DNA of 64,000 nucleotides from Eucalyptus grandis (GCF_016545825.1 NC_052622.1:40571263-40635262), one strand, 5' to 3'; counted from the stretch's first letter, positions 12,551-23,178 are shown. A program made the numbers and translations. The notes: a model not told the origin generated them from the letters alone.

Positions 12551-13891
12551 ACATGAGAAGGGGTTTACAACAGCCAGTTCCAATCCAATATTAGTTAAAG
12601 CAAATGTATGATAGACTCAAAAGTCCAACTTAGCTGTGACCATTAAGGGTGATAAGTTCTAAGTGCCTAGAACCTATCCTGTTAGGACTGGTTCCCAGTT
12701 TTGGAAACTGAAACCTACCTTCTTTGCCCTTGTACCAACCTTAGAACCTACCCTATTTTTCTAGTCCGGTTCCATGGTCTACCCGAAAACCTATTTTTCT
12801 GTTGTTCATATTTCTTGTTTCATTTTTTATAGCAAAATAATATGGGCAACAAAGCGGTTCAAAGTAAGAGATAGACAAGGGCAAGCAAGCGAAGGCAAGT
12901 CAGGAACAAGCGAGGGTTACAAGGCTTGAATGAGAGAGAGAGAGAGAGAGAGAGTCGAAAAGTGCCTAAGTGAGGTTGCAGAGTACAAAGAGAAAAAAAG
13001 AGAGAAAAAGATACCAAGAGAAAAGCTGGGGTTTGAAGCCTTTATGAAACCGGTTCCAAATTTGATCCTATTGGTCCAGTTCTCGAGTGGTTTCTCACTC
13101 GGAACCAGTCCGGTTCTCAATGAGAACCTAGAACTGGACCAGTTTTCAAGGCAGTCCAGTCCGATTCCCAGGTACAACAGTCCAATTGCTCAACCCTTGA
13201 CCATGTTGGTTCAGTGAATCTTAAACTCATGATATCCAATGATTCTTGTTAATTTTTCTTCCATTCCAGTAATGCTGCTTATCCAAATTGGTCCACTTTT
13301 TTTTTTTTTTTTTTTTTTTTTTTGGGAAAACGAATTCATGAACCCAATGACAGTTTTGGATATTTGCTGCTCCAGCTAGTGGTTGCTCTCATTATTTCCT
13401 TCCGGCTTCTACACAAGAGAGTATCAATTGCTGATTCGAACTCCGCCCTAGACTTTGATGCTAGAAATATGAATTCGACTAATATAAGCTATGAGCCCTA
13501 GCATTAAACAAGAGCTCTACTTATTCAATCAAATAGTGTTGCGCCAACAAATCACAGATCAAGTAAAAAAGTGGAACGAAGAAATTTTCAGCAATCAACA
13601 CTCACTACAAACGGACGAGAATCAATATTTTCGAAAGCACAAATTGATCAGCAACGGTCACACAAGATGACTCGAAGAGCATCAATCAAGCCCTTTTGAG
13701 GAAGCGATGAACGAGCTCTCCTCACCTGAGACCGCCATGGCGAACCCGCAGCCGCCGCCGAAGACGTCCTTCCACGAGTCTCCGCCGGGGTCCCGCGCCG
13801 GCGTCGGAGAGAGCATCGGCGACTTCTCCGGCGAGGCTCCGGGGAGATAACCGCACATGTACACCACATTCCGCCTCCTCTCCTCCTCCAT
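7698..13891 (-). CDS. RCC1-repeat family protein, 11 exons, 475 aa
   Basis: The gene encodes a beta-propeller of the RCC1 (regulator of chromosome condensation) family. Its closest remembered plant relatives are RCC1-family proteins that begin with a YLPGA..SP segment. Exons, in coding order: 13891-13726, 12465-12392, 12302-12218, 11826-11695, 11610-11374, 11218-10979, 10566-10523, 10260-10078, 9262-9163, 7958-7915, 7820-7698. Every junction is GT-AG and all phases agree, giving 1428 nt. Blade motifs visible include GKLITWGSADDEGQS, AAGWAHCVTVT, GETYTWGWKECVPSG, GGRHSLALS, VWGWGYGGEGQLGLG, GGRHSAVIT, LWHTICVSTEGRVYSFGG, GARHNAVLT, EDGQVFSWGWNKYGQ and CGWWHTLLLAE. A low-complexity linker with KRRK (exon 5) could be a nuclear signal. 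The start ATG lies in a GC-rich exon and gives MEEERRRNVVYMCGYLPG. The molecular partner is unknown; GEF activity is not implied by the fold alone. Confidence 0.93.
9597..9676. repeat. (TA)n microsatellite in RCC1-gene intron 8
   Basis: About 80 bp of nearly pure AT dinucleotide with one ATTT interruption, inside the intron between the exons at 9163-9262 and 10078-10260. It is probably length-polymorphic. Confidence 0.95.
12517..12548. repeat. (GA)n microsatellite in RCC1-gene intron 1
   Basis: About 15 GA dinucleotides, 50 bp upstream (in gene sense) of exon 2. Confidence 0.95.
12646..13198. mobile_element. Putative hAT-like non-autonomous element in RCC1-gene intron 1
   Basis: About 550 bp rich in CCGGTTC/GGAACC words. 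Its ends are inverted copies (AAGGGTGATAAG at the left; CTCAACCCTT at the right, which inverts to AAGGGTTGAG). The flanks GACCATTA (12638-12645) and GACCATGT (13199-13206) match at 6 of 8 bases, as an old 8-bp duplication would. A (GA)n run sits inside at about 12930-12954. There is no coding frame. Confidence 0.4.
13297..13323. repeat. 27-T run in RCC1-gene intron 1
   Basis: An uninterrupted T run. It may be the A-tail of a minus-strand retroposon, but no flanking duplication was recognised. Confidence 0.6.
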
Positions 13892-14114
13892 CTTCACCCG
13901 GTCCTCCCCTCTCTCCCTCCGCGCCGTTCGTTGCCATCGAAACGCCGGCGACCCGAGGCAACAGGAAGCAACCGGAAATCGGCCGGCCAACCTCTCCGAT
14001 CTCCAATCTGAGTGGACTCCGATAGAGAGAGAGAGAGATGGCAGAAAGGAGAGTTCTTGCTGAGGGAAAGATGGGGAGAGGGGAGACGTATCATTTCCAG
14101 GGATGTAGAGGGTG

Positions 14115-14290
14115 CCACGTCGGACGCCACGTCGTCGGGAGCACACGTGGCGCGATCTGGGCCGCGAGTGGGGATTGTTCCCCGTCCTCGTGGGCCCCAC
14201 GGATCTCCCTGGGCGGATGTTTCTGGAAGAGGAAGGGGAAAGCTCGTTTTTTGTTTTTTTGTTTTTCCTCGGTTTGGAAGGTGCCACGTG
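14115..14290 (-). promoter_or_regulatory. ACGT/G-box cluster upstream of the RCC1-like gene
   Basis: Four ACGT-core sites lie 225-400 bp upstream of the start codon at 13891: CCACGTC at 14115 and 14127, the palindrome CACGTG at 14144-14149, and CCACGTGG at 14284-14291. G-boxes are bound by plant bZIP and bHLH factors. Function here is inferred from spacing and clustering only. Purine-rich GAGAGA repeats at 14022-14037 lie in the probable 5' leader. Confidence 0.4.
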
Positions 14291-14479
14291 GTGGGATCTC
14301 AATGGGCTGTTGTCGCTGGTTCAGCCCCGAGTGCGCTTAGTTTAATGCGCTCGAGGTGGGTTTATCAATTGCACGCCGCGAGTCCCGTTCGACAGGGAAA
14401 GATTCGTCGTACCCGGTCGCGGCACGCCTCCAGCCGTCGATCCTTGATCGCGCGTGCGATCTGACGAGACGGACGGACA

Positions 14480-16568
14480 GGAAATTGACGCGACTCTGCC
14501 CCCAAGCCGTTCATCAATGCGGTTGTTAAGTTAGAATTTGCAGCCTTGACTATGATTTGTGTCCTGCCCCCCCGGTCGACTTCTTTATTTATGCACTTAT
14601 AAAGTTGAGAGGTTGCTTGTGATTTTGCCGAGGATGATGTGTTTGGCATGGGCACCATAAAAGTGTCGATTATTAAAGTTTAAAAAAGAAGAAGAGGAAA
14701 GAACCTCAAGAAATGCTAAATTATGGCAATTATGCATATTTAGCATAATTTCTCTTTTTTTTTTTTGGTGACATAAAAGATTCAAATTTTTACCGTTGAT
14801 GTATCCATCTTTTGTCATTGCTCCGTCCAAAATCGAGGTTAGAAGTCCAATGTGGTGACTTAGTAAACGGAGATTTCTATATTTCCTTTCCTCCTTGTTC
14901 TTCCTTGATTTGTAACTAGATGGTGCCATCTGCCATCGCCCTCATCATTGTCATCGGCAATGTCGATGCTTCACTCTATTATTTTATCTATTTCTCTCTC
15001 GCTCGTCATTATGTGCTCCAAGACGGCAGCACAGTGATGGACACCATCCCCACCTCTGTCCCTCTCTCGAAGCAAGGCTTGAGCTTGGCTTCCCACCTTT
15101 GCATCTTCACATTCCAACACGCCAAGGCCAACTCCATATTCATCCCCCCCCTTGCTCTTACATCTGGGTCCATCCGAAACCCTTTGTCCTCTTTCTCTGT
15201 CTTGAATTTGTCCCATAAGTTTGTGATGAAATTACTCTGATGATGGGATTATGTTTTTGTTGTTTCTTTGGCGTCACTTTGTGATTTGAAGGAATGAAGC
15301 AATTCAATGTAATTACTATCTTCTTCTTCTTTTGTCTACTATTACTTGCCATCTCAGATCTTTGTCAATCTTAGGTATTTGATGATGTGAGGACTAAGCT
15401 CCATATCTCTAAGGTCACACGGAGGCTGGCCTTGATCTCAAATTAAGACTAATTTGTCAAATCCAAGATCTTGACCTCTTTGATGGCCTGCGAGGGTCGA
15501 TGGCCCTCTTCAATGAAGCTTGAACAGCAATCGCAATACTAACTAAAAGCTGTCTTGTTAAAAAAAAAAAAAAATTACAGTTTTTTCTTATCTTTTTCTA
15601 ATATGGAGCTTGCGTGGCACTAGATTAGGGCCACTTGTCCTTAAAAAATATTAGTAATGCAATGACAAAGATTTTTAGCGGCAGTTTGTAAGGAAACCAT
15701 GACAAAGGTTTTGTGTCTCACACAAACATAAATTTGAGATTTTTAGTCTTACAAAAAAAAATTAGATTAAATATGTTATAGAAACTATAGTTTTGGGTTT
15801 TTTGATATTTTTTTCGAAAGAAAAAAAATTGTAATCGATGAACAAAGATCTTCTGTTTTGGAAAGTGTCTTCTTTGGTATCTCAATGAATTTCAACCATT
15901 AACATATTAAACAATTTCAAAATTAATAAATTTTACGGAAAAATCACTGTTAAGATTATTGAGGGACCAACGTGAGCATAAATTGAATAGGGGATCTCTT
16001 TCCAAAATGTAAATAGGTAGAGTCTGAGAATGCTCCATACTAGCCTCTCCCGAAACTTCGGCTATATCAAGAATACAATTGAAAAATATTATCTTTGGCT
16101 TGCAAGATCTTATGGCAAGATAAAGGGTCAATGTGCTGTAATAATCACTTAAAATATATATCGAAGTCATTGTTGTGCACGCATTAGATGGATAGAAACC
16201 CACTTCTATTTTAGTCAGGCCATTGACTTGTGCCTAAGGTAATTAGCCAATCAAGAAATCATGATTACTCAAGAAAGCCAGGATCGATTCCCAAAATCAC
16301 CAAACTTTATTGGAAAGATTCACTAGGCGAAGTCATGCTCGCCAGAGACCAACATGGTATTTGAACTTTTCCATCGTAAACAACGTGTGAAATTCCAGAT
16401 AACTTAAGCAATCAATAAGACGGAAGTCTCCGACTTAGACCTAAAAGAAAGTTAGGACAATGGTCTGTTCAACTGTATCTTCGCCGTCCATCGTGATCAG
16501 CTACAAAATAGAGTTCACTGACTTGAAAGGCAGTTGACTTAGGGATGGAGAAGTTTGTGAGACTTGGC
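14480..16568. other. Intergenic, no gene recognised
   Basis: The stretch lies between the RCC1-like promoter and the SDR gene's 3' end. A GC-richer patch at about 14920-15240 has open frames on both strands, but none resembles a family I know. A 15-A run is at about 15560-15574. The rest is AT-rich and featureless. Confidence 0.6.
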
Positions 16569-16921
16569 TTAGAAGCCCACCGTGTAGCCACCATCCACAC
16601 TAATGACCTGCCCTGTGACATATGAAGCCGCGGGAAGGCAAAGAAACGCGACCACGGATGAGATCTCGTTGGGCTCTCCCAACCGATGGAGAGGCATTCG
16701 CGCAAGCATCTTGAGAAACTTCTCTTTGATTTCCGGTTCCTGAACGACAAAGTTCAATGTGAGTCATGTTGCAGCACTACATAGACTTTTCTCCTGGAGA
16801 ATTTTGTGATGAAACTTTTACTAAGTAGCATCGGTCCCTATTCCTATGATCTTCACTTTGGATAATTGAGCATCTAAAAACGATTTATATTGTATATGTT
16901 GCTTCTCATTTCAGTGCCCCT

Positions 16922-16955
<34 letters not shown>

Positions 16956-19900
16956 GTCGAAATAGCTGCTGATATATTAGCTTACGAAGTCTTAGACAAC
17001 AACGATGCGTTACATTCGGAGACTAAAATATTCCAAAGGGGAAGAGGGGGTCTATTCACCCAATCTGGAGGAAGTTGTTTAAGGCGATGTGCACGTACGA
17101 GCCAATCCGCCGCTTGATTTGCCTCCCGGGGACAATGCTGCACTGAGACTTGACGGCCCATACGAAGCTCATGTTCGCAACTTTTGATTAAGCTTCTTAG
17201 GTTCCATGGTATGTCGGCCCGGCCCAGCACGCAGTCAACCATCTGTAAGCTATCGCTTTCACATACGAAGCGCAGATCTTGACTTGGAAGCACTTTCACG
17301 GGATTGGACGGCCAGTTGGAGATAAAGCGAAGACCGTGTAACAGTGCTTCGGCTTCTGCTTGTTCCGCGGACGAAACCCTAGCTTCCGCAGCAAACCCGT
17401 CGACCACGATCCCTTCTCTATTTCTTGCGACGCCGGCGACCGAACATAGAAATTCTCCCGGTACCCATGAGGCATCCACGTTCACTTTCACCTCGCTGCT
17501 TTCGGGTGGTTTCCAGACCTCTGGTACGAGTCTTTTTGTGGTTCGGTTGAGGTTTCGTGTTTTCGTTCCTCTGTTAAAGGCTTGATTTTGGGTGTGTGCG
17601 AGGTCGATGACATCAGCTGCGATTGGAGTTTTGTCTCGGAAGATCCGTGCGTTGCGTGCTTTCCAGATCTGCCATAGCACCCATGCGATGACCTCTTTCT
17701 CAGGTAATTTGCTTCTTTGTTCGAAAGCTGAGAGAAGCCATTGGTCGATTCGGCCGATTTGTTTCGTCATGTTTGTTCCCTGTAGTCTGTGATCTCTCCA
17801 GATCTCTTTTGTCCATCTACAAAATAGGAATATATGCTCAGTAGTTTCAATTTCTGTGCGACACAGCTGACAGAGAGGATCTGGACGGATCTTTTTTTTA
17901 TGGAGATTTTCGCTGGTAGGAACGGCGTTTTGGCAAATACTCCACAGGAAGGTCCGAAGTTTCGGCGGAACGGAAAGACTCCATATCTGTGTCCATAAAG
18001 ATCGTGGGGGCTGGTAAGAACAAGATGCTTTCTGGAAATCTTGTTTGGTTTGCATTGCCTGTGTTCTGTTATAGCCACTTTTAACCGTATAAACCCCTGT
18101 TCTGTTACCTGTCCAAATTCTGCTGTCCGGTTTTGATTCTGAACTCAAAGGGATAGCGAGGATCTCGTTCGCTATTCTCTCTTCAAAATACTGATGAATA
18201 AGATTGTGTTTCCATGTCCGAGAGTCTTCATTTATCAAACCTGCCACCGTGTCTGGTTCTGATTGTTGTGCTGGTTGTCCATTTAGATCCTGTGTTAACC
18301 ATTTATCCTCTCTGATGTTAATTAGTTTGCCATCCCCAACTAACCATTTGATGTCTGGTTTGATAGAATCTCGCCCCACCAACATGCTTTTCCATCCCCA
18401 AGATGGACGTCGACCCTGCTGTGCATTCCAGATGTCGCCATGGGGGAAATATATACTCTTCAGAACTTTGGTCCATAGTGCGTCCTGGGATGTGTGCAGC
18501 CGCCAAACTTGTTTACCCAGCAACGCAGTGCCCCTAGTTCAGTATTGATCAGTTTGCCATGTTTTGTCTCGCTAGGCCAATGTGTCAAGAGGATTAGTTA
18601 TTTCTCAACAGCTTAAGATAAACAGAAATTTTTGCAGGGTCAGTGTAAGGAAGACGTGAAATCCAGACAGAGATATTGGTAAGACTAATACAGGTTTTGC
18701 GATGGTGGTTTTCACGGGCCCAGGAGCCACGGTGTTGATCCGAATGTTGTCTTTCGCCCATTCACATGCCAAGTTCTTGGTAAGCTGATTGATAGCTCCT
18801 GGAAGAGCGACATGAGTTCATGAGCCGTGTACAGTGTGCTGGAAATGACCCTTCAAGGAAGAGCCTGGACAAAACATCATCGTACCTTTGGAAGCAGAGT
18901 AAATCGAGAGTGCAGGTAGAGCTACTTCACCCGCAATCGAGGAAAGAAACACAATGTTGCCATCTCCTGAAGCTTTCAGGAGTGGATGCGCAAGTTGGCA
19001 CAGATGGTAAGGGGACTCGAGGTTGGCTTTCAACACGTAAGAGCAGTCCTCCAGTGTGTGATCTAGCACGCCCTTAAGAACAACTGTCGCCGCATTGTTT
19101 ACCTGCGTTAGCCGTACTAGCATCAAAATCGAGCTCGGTAACAAGACTACAAGAGAGTTGAATGAGGGCAGTAGTAGCGGAATAACAAATTAAATGTTAT
19201 TGTGTCTGATCATAACAAGTGCAGCCAACTTGTCCATTATCTATTGATTCAGCACACCTAAAACAATGTTAATCTGGAGATTGGATTTTCAACAGCCAAC
19301 ATGTCCATTATCGACAGCCGGAACCCTTTTCTGTTCGGTGGGTTCAGTGATTAAAATTTTACAAATGAGACCGACCTTCAAACATAAAACCAGGTTCTTA
19401 AATCAAATGTAAAATTAATTTAATAAGTAGCATCTGACTAGTTATGTAATTTTTTTTATCTTGACGAATGATTTTCATGAGGTCACTGACGTTAGTTGAA
19501 CAGGAACTCAGTTGCCAAGTACAGTACACTACCAAAGCAGCAGCAATTAAACCAGAAGTTGCCAAGTACAGAACGCTATCAAAGCAGCGGCAATTAAACC
19601 AGAAGTTGCCAAGTTCAGAACGCTATCAAAGCAGCAGATGTTGAACAAGAATTTGCAGAATTGTCCTTCTATGTGTAGCCAAAACCACAAGTTGCCAAGT
19701 TCAGAACGCTATCAAAGCAGCAGATGTTGAACAAGAATTTGCAGAATTGTCCTTCTATGTGTAGCCAAAACCACAAATCAATTGAACTAAAGACTTCTAC
19801 TTCTTGCTAGACTTAAACAAGAGATCGATAGAAACAAAAATTGCTTCCATAGCAACTGCTAGACGATGATTATTGAGTGTTACTAACCAGAATGTTCAGC

Positions 19901-20301
19901 TTGCCATCAAAAACAGAGGAGACGGTCTTAACCAGCGCTTCCTTTTGGGTATTGCAAGTGAGGTCACAGACCGAACCACTCACTTGAAATCCTTTGCCTC
20001 GCCACTCTTCCACTCGCTCGTTGAGCTCTTTCTCGTTGCGAGAACAGGTGTGTACACTCGCGCCGAGCCCCGCTAGCTCTGCTACGATCGCGTACCTTAT
20101 CCATAGACAGATTATCAAGAATTGAATTGAAATCGCCACACAAGAGCGAGAGACTAAAAGAAAGTGCTGGAATTATGTGTAAATGGTCACAAGAAAGTGA
20201 ACTGAGACTGACCCAATCCCTCTGGTTCCACCAGTGACCAAAGCGGTCTTGCCTTTCAGCGACCACCTTCGGTCGTTGAAGCTCGTACCAGCACTTTCCA
20301 T
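16569..20301 (-). CDS. Tropinone-reductase-like short-chain dehydrogenase, 5 exons, 263 aa
   Basis: This is an NAD(P)(H)-dependent oxidoreductase of the classical SDR family, in the plant tropinone reductase-like (SDR65C) group; the substrate cannot be predicted. Exons, in coding order: 20301-20213, 20095-19888, 19102-18886, 18798-18692, 16739-16569. All junctions are GT-AG, phases agree, and the total is 792 nt. Visible motifs are the cofactor loop TGGTRGIG (residues 23-30), VNNAA (100-104, where the family usually has NNAG), and the catalytic set Asn126, Ser154 (LSSIAG), Tyr167 and Lys171 (YSASK). VAPGPVKT follows, and the C-terminal GEPNEIS and [12 protein letters not shown] motifs are present. 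Length is typical. No transit peptide is evident. The last intron (16740-18691) holds a young LINE in the same orientation, and intron 2 contains an 86-bp perfect duplication. The frame itself is intact. Confidence 0.93.
16924..18525 (-). mobile_element. Young 5'-truncated LINE (L1-like) in SDR intron 4
   Basis: The insert is bounded by a perfect 14-bp target duplication, CAGTGCCCCTAGTT, at 16912-16925 and 18526-18539. A run of T at 16924-16954 is the minus-strand poly-A tail. Only the 3' part of ORF2 was copied, and it remains fully open, which argues for recent insertion. The element lies in the same sense as the host gene, so its own polyadenylation signal could act in the host transcript. 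Confidence 0.95.
16982..18523 (-). CDS. LINE ORF2 C-terminal part: zf-RVT plus RNase H (RVT_3), 513 codons
   Basis: This is the retroelement reverse-transcriptase polyprotein, C-terminal part. The frame is open right up to the 5' insertion boundary (first codons L-L-G-K-Q-V-W-R-L). The order is the GKQVWRL...[11 protein letters not shown]...IREDKWL block that follows LINE RT domains, and then the zf-RVT zinc-binding module ([20 protein letters not shown] to [18 protein letters not shown], residues about 170-235). A plant RNase H-like domain follows (about 345-485), starting VNVDASW, with conserved acidic residues and a [15 protein letters not shown] segment. The RT catalytic domain is absent, so the fragment cannot retrotranspose. 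It has no own start ATG at the boundary, and its expression is unlikely to be meaningful. Confidence 0.92.
   Translation of the reverse strand: MLGKQVWRLHTSQDALWTKVLKSIYFPHGDIWNAQQGRRPSWGWKSMLVGRDSIKPDIKWLVGDGKLINIREDKWLTQDLNGQPAQQSEPDTVAGLINEDSRTWKHNLIHQYFEERIANEILAIPLSSESKPDSRIWTGNRTGVYTVKSGYNRTQAMQTKQDFQKASCSYQPPRSLWTQIWSLSVPPKLRTFLWSICQNAVPTSENLHKKKIRPDPLCQLCRTEIETTEHIFLFCRWTKEIWRDHRLQGTNMTKQIGRIDQWLLSAFEQRSKLPEKEVIAWVLWQIWKARNARIFRDKTPIAADVIDLAHTQNQAFNRGTKTRNLNRTTKRLVPEVWKPPESSEVKVNVDASWVPGEFLCSVAGVARNREGIVVDGFAAEARVSSAEQAEAEALLHGLRFISNWPSNPVKVLPSQDLRFVCESDSLQMVDCVLGRADIPWNLRSLIKSCEHELRMGRQVSVQHCPREANQAADWLVRAHRLKQLPPDWVNRPPLPLWNILVSECNASLLSKTS
19511..19776. repeat. Intronic nested tandem repeat (47-bp and 86-bp units) in SDR intron 2
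   Basis: GTTGCCAAGT recurs at 19511, 19558, 19605 and 19691. The first steps are 47 bp. The last is an exact 86-bp duplication (19605-19690 equals 19691-19776), so it is recent or under homogenisation. Confidence 0.97.
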
Positions 20302-20338
20302 GACTTCTTCCTCCAAGTTTTCTTTTCCTTTCGCGATC

Positions 20339-20347
20339 TTATATAAA
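20339..20347 (-). promoter_or_regulatory. TATA-box candidate of the SDR gene
   Basis: TTTATATAA on the minus strand, about 40 bp upstream of the ATG at 20301. This would imply a very short leader, so either the leader is short or the true TATA box lies elsewhere. Confidence 0.35.
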
Positions 20348-20349
20348 GG

Positions 20350-22060
20350 GCCAAGTGATTCTCGGGTTAAGGAAAGGGAAGGGACAGCAACTTATTGTCC
20401 ATTGGGAAAGCTAGGCAGAAAACAATAAATGTGGCCGGACACGAAATGACGGAATTGGGGGTCAAGGCATCAGTTTAGGTGAGTGTAAGATAATGTTTCG
20501 CGGATAGCAGGTCATAATTGCTGAAGGACAACCGGCTTCAAAAGACAGATGCAAATGCTAGTAACAAAGAAAGCACAAATTCAACCGCCTAAAATGAGAC
20601 TTTGAGAGATTCCTACGAACAATAACGACAGGCGATGTTCCCTCTGTTTTTGGTGAAAATACCCAGGTGTGATTAGTGATTTGGGTTGGGATTAATTGGG
20701 ATCGCCATCCGTCCCATATGAATCCGAATGGATGTATTATTGAAATCTCCATTTTTTTTAAAATAATAATAATAGAAGTTTTGCCTATCGTGACCTTCCC
20801 TCAAATGATTCACCTAAAGAATGGCCAATAGATTATATCAATTCGCAACTTTTGGATTAATTATGATACAATCAATTTATTCAAGAGCCTCTACTAATTG
20901 ATAATCTAAATAACGTGTGGGAGAATACTTCCGTGAAGTAAAGATTATGGATTTGAGAATGTGATTATGTTAGATTACTCTAATGCCATTTCAATAATAT
21001 TCTCTTTTATTCATAAATACTACAGGCAACTTAGATTGATTTTCTAGAATTTTAAAGGAGATAGTGTATGGAAAGGAAAAGGGGCATGTTTTCATTAACA
21101 AATTATGGTTTCCAATCTGTAAAGTAGTTACGCAACGGCTTTGGAAGCTTGCGCAATTATGATAAGTCTTGTCCTGTAAATCATCGCTTTTTTATAGCCA
21201 CTCCTTGCGTTGACCAAACTTTTCCACAGTACATAATTCTTTACCTTATGGTACAGAGTCAAATGAAACTTAATTGGTTGAATGAGTTGTGCTGTGAAAT
21301 AATGCTGAAATAAACGGATTTTGCAACTCGAGTCTAATGCAAGATGAAAAAAATTATCAAAGAAATCAATGTAAAATAATAAGCATATAAGAAATTTACA
21401 TGATTCGATCCAAATATTGAACCTAGCCAACCACCTAGTAATCAATCATTAATCAAAGAAATGCAAATTTAATAATCGCTCAAGGTGTTTTTCAACCTTA
21501 AATTACACCTCAAGCAAAACTCACAACTATTATCTCACAACCTCTCATAATCCATAACGAACGAAAAACCTTCACGCTTCTTTTGTCAGCTCTAATGCAC
21601 AATGACCGAGTCAAATTCCATTTTTATTTGTTTTCGTGTGACTTGCTTACTCAACTCAGGAATCCAACTTCAATGTGAAAAGCATTTCAATAAAGAATTG
21701 CTTTTTCGGACATGAAGTTACAAGTCATATTTGGGTCTTGAATTGGATTTCCTTCACTAATTCAAACTCAAAACATATACTAAGCAAGTTGAAATTGAAT
21801 GTTAGGTAACATAACTAATAAAACAAAAGGGATAATGCCACAAAAATCACAAACTTATACATTTAGTTTTGCAACCTTTTCTTTATGTCCAAAGAGGAAA
21901 GGACTTATTGATTTAGAGGTAATGCCACAAAAATCACAGTGCTGGTCCACTAATTCTAGGACCAAGGACCGACCTAGTCTCCCTGGAAACCAGACCAGAA
22001 CCAGCAGAGTTGGGCCGGTCCAAGATCAGTCTAGGGTCAACCCTGGACCGATGCTCATCC
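20350..22060. other. Intergenic, AT-rich, no gene recognised
   Basis: No coding frame with a recognisable product. A patch at about 21935-22060 is rich in GGACC/GGTCC words, like the putative hAT-like element in the RCC1 intron, and may be a relic of the same family. Confidence 0.5.
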
Positions 22061-22063
22061 CTA

Positions 22064-22074
22064 GCTCTCCCCAC

Positions 22075-22112
<38 letters not shown>

Positions 22113-22137
22113 TTGGTAAATTGCTCTCCCCACTTAT
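22064..22137 (-). mobile_element. 44-bp LINE-tail insertion with 15-bp target duplication
   Basis: GCTCTCCCCACTTAT occurs at 22064-22078 and 22123-22137. Between the copies, the minus strand reads AATTTACC, then AAA and an (AAT)n run. This is a LINE terminus plus an A-rich tail that has become a microsatellite. Confidence 0.7.
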
Positions 22138-22226
22138 GACCTCGCCAACATTCATCAAATAATCACCACTGATGCATCGAACGAGATTGACCGGGGGAAA
22201 AGCATATAAAACCACGGTGAACAAAA

Positions 22227-22267
22227 AACCATATGTTCCTTACCAAAAAAAAAAAAAACCATATGTT
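22227..22267 (+). mobile_element. 19-bp LINE-tail insertion with 11-bp target duplication
   Basis: AACCATATGTT occurs at 22227-22237 and 22257-22267. The insert between them is CCTTACC followed by 12 A, matching the CCTTTACCC-A(n) terminus of the LINE fragment ending near 5498. Confidence 0.7.
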
Positions 22268-22559
22268 GGTTGAGGTCAGTGAAAGATCACCATTGAGCGA
22301 ACCCTATCAAGACACATTCGAAGCAACTCAAAATCGGAAGAAGCTGTGTACGAAGCTGTGTACGAAGCTGTGTACGGCCTTGGTTCAATTGTTTTGTCGA
22401 ACAAATGGTGCGCAGTGGATTGAAGAGAGAATATTGAGCAATTCAAAACCCGACCGCACATCCAGACTTAGAAGAAATCACCAAGACATACTTGAAATCA
22501 ACAGCAGCGACTCCATAAAACCCAACACGCGTACGGACTAACAAAAAGAAAGAACGGGC

Positions 22560-22995
22560 CTCCGTTTCCCCGGCTTGACCAAAACAGGGAGAGCCGACAA
22601 AAGGTTTGCGGAGCGAGCGTTTGGCGGTGGGGGTCCCTACCCGGCTCGGAAACCACGGCTAGAGGGCAAGCTCGAAACGAATCGAGCTATGGCCGACCGC
22701 CTTGCGATGTCTCCGAGCCGAGATCCTCGGGGAAAAAGGGTCGAACTGAAAAGGAACTCACCGGCGATGTGGGAATCGGGAGAGAGGAGACCACGAGGGT
22801 GAGGAGTGAGGACGCCGGCTGGATGTCGTTGGACGGCAACAGTGGAGGCGGCTGGTCGTGCGTGGCCAAGGAGGCGAAGTGCATCCGGCTGAGAGCAAAG
22901 GGAAACGAGCTGCCGATTCTTCCCTTTCTCTCCCCCAACTCTCGGATCCCCCCTCCATTTCTCCTCCCTCTCTCTACCGTGTAAGTCTTCCCGGC
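22560..22995 (-). other. GC-rich island, possible 5' exon of an unlocated or lost gene
   Basis: This is a clearly GC-richer block in AT-rich DNA. On the minus strand it has an open stretch from about 22958 to a good donor-like site (CATCGCCG|GTGAGT, near 22763). No partner exon or recognisable domain was found downstream. It could be a promoter or first exon of a relocated or dead gene, or chance. Confidence 0.2.
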
Positions 22996-23178
22996 AGGCG
23001 CGCATGCATCATGCAGCTACCCTGCCGGCCTAGGTGAACAAACTGTAAAAATGACACTCAATAATCAAAGCATGGAATAAATAAATTACAAGAAAGCAAA
23101 AATTTAAACACTAAACTAAATCTAGCCCAACCATGATTTAAAAAAATAAATATGCAATTCTAATTAACTTCTTTTGTG

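Noticed and set aside
13682..14302. 206-codon minus-strand ORF
   Set aside because: Only the part from the ATG at 13891 to the donor at 13726 is real coding sequence (RCC1 exon 1); the rest is upstream GC-rich leader and read-through into intron 1.
14920..15240. 106-codon plus-strand ORF in a GC-richer intergenic patch
   Set aside because: No domain, no splice partners, and a competing ORF on the other strand.
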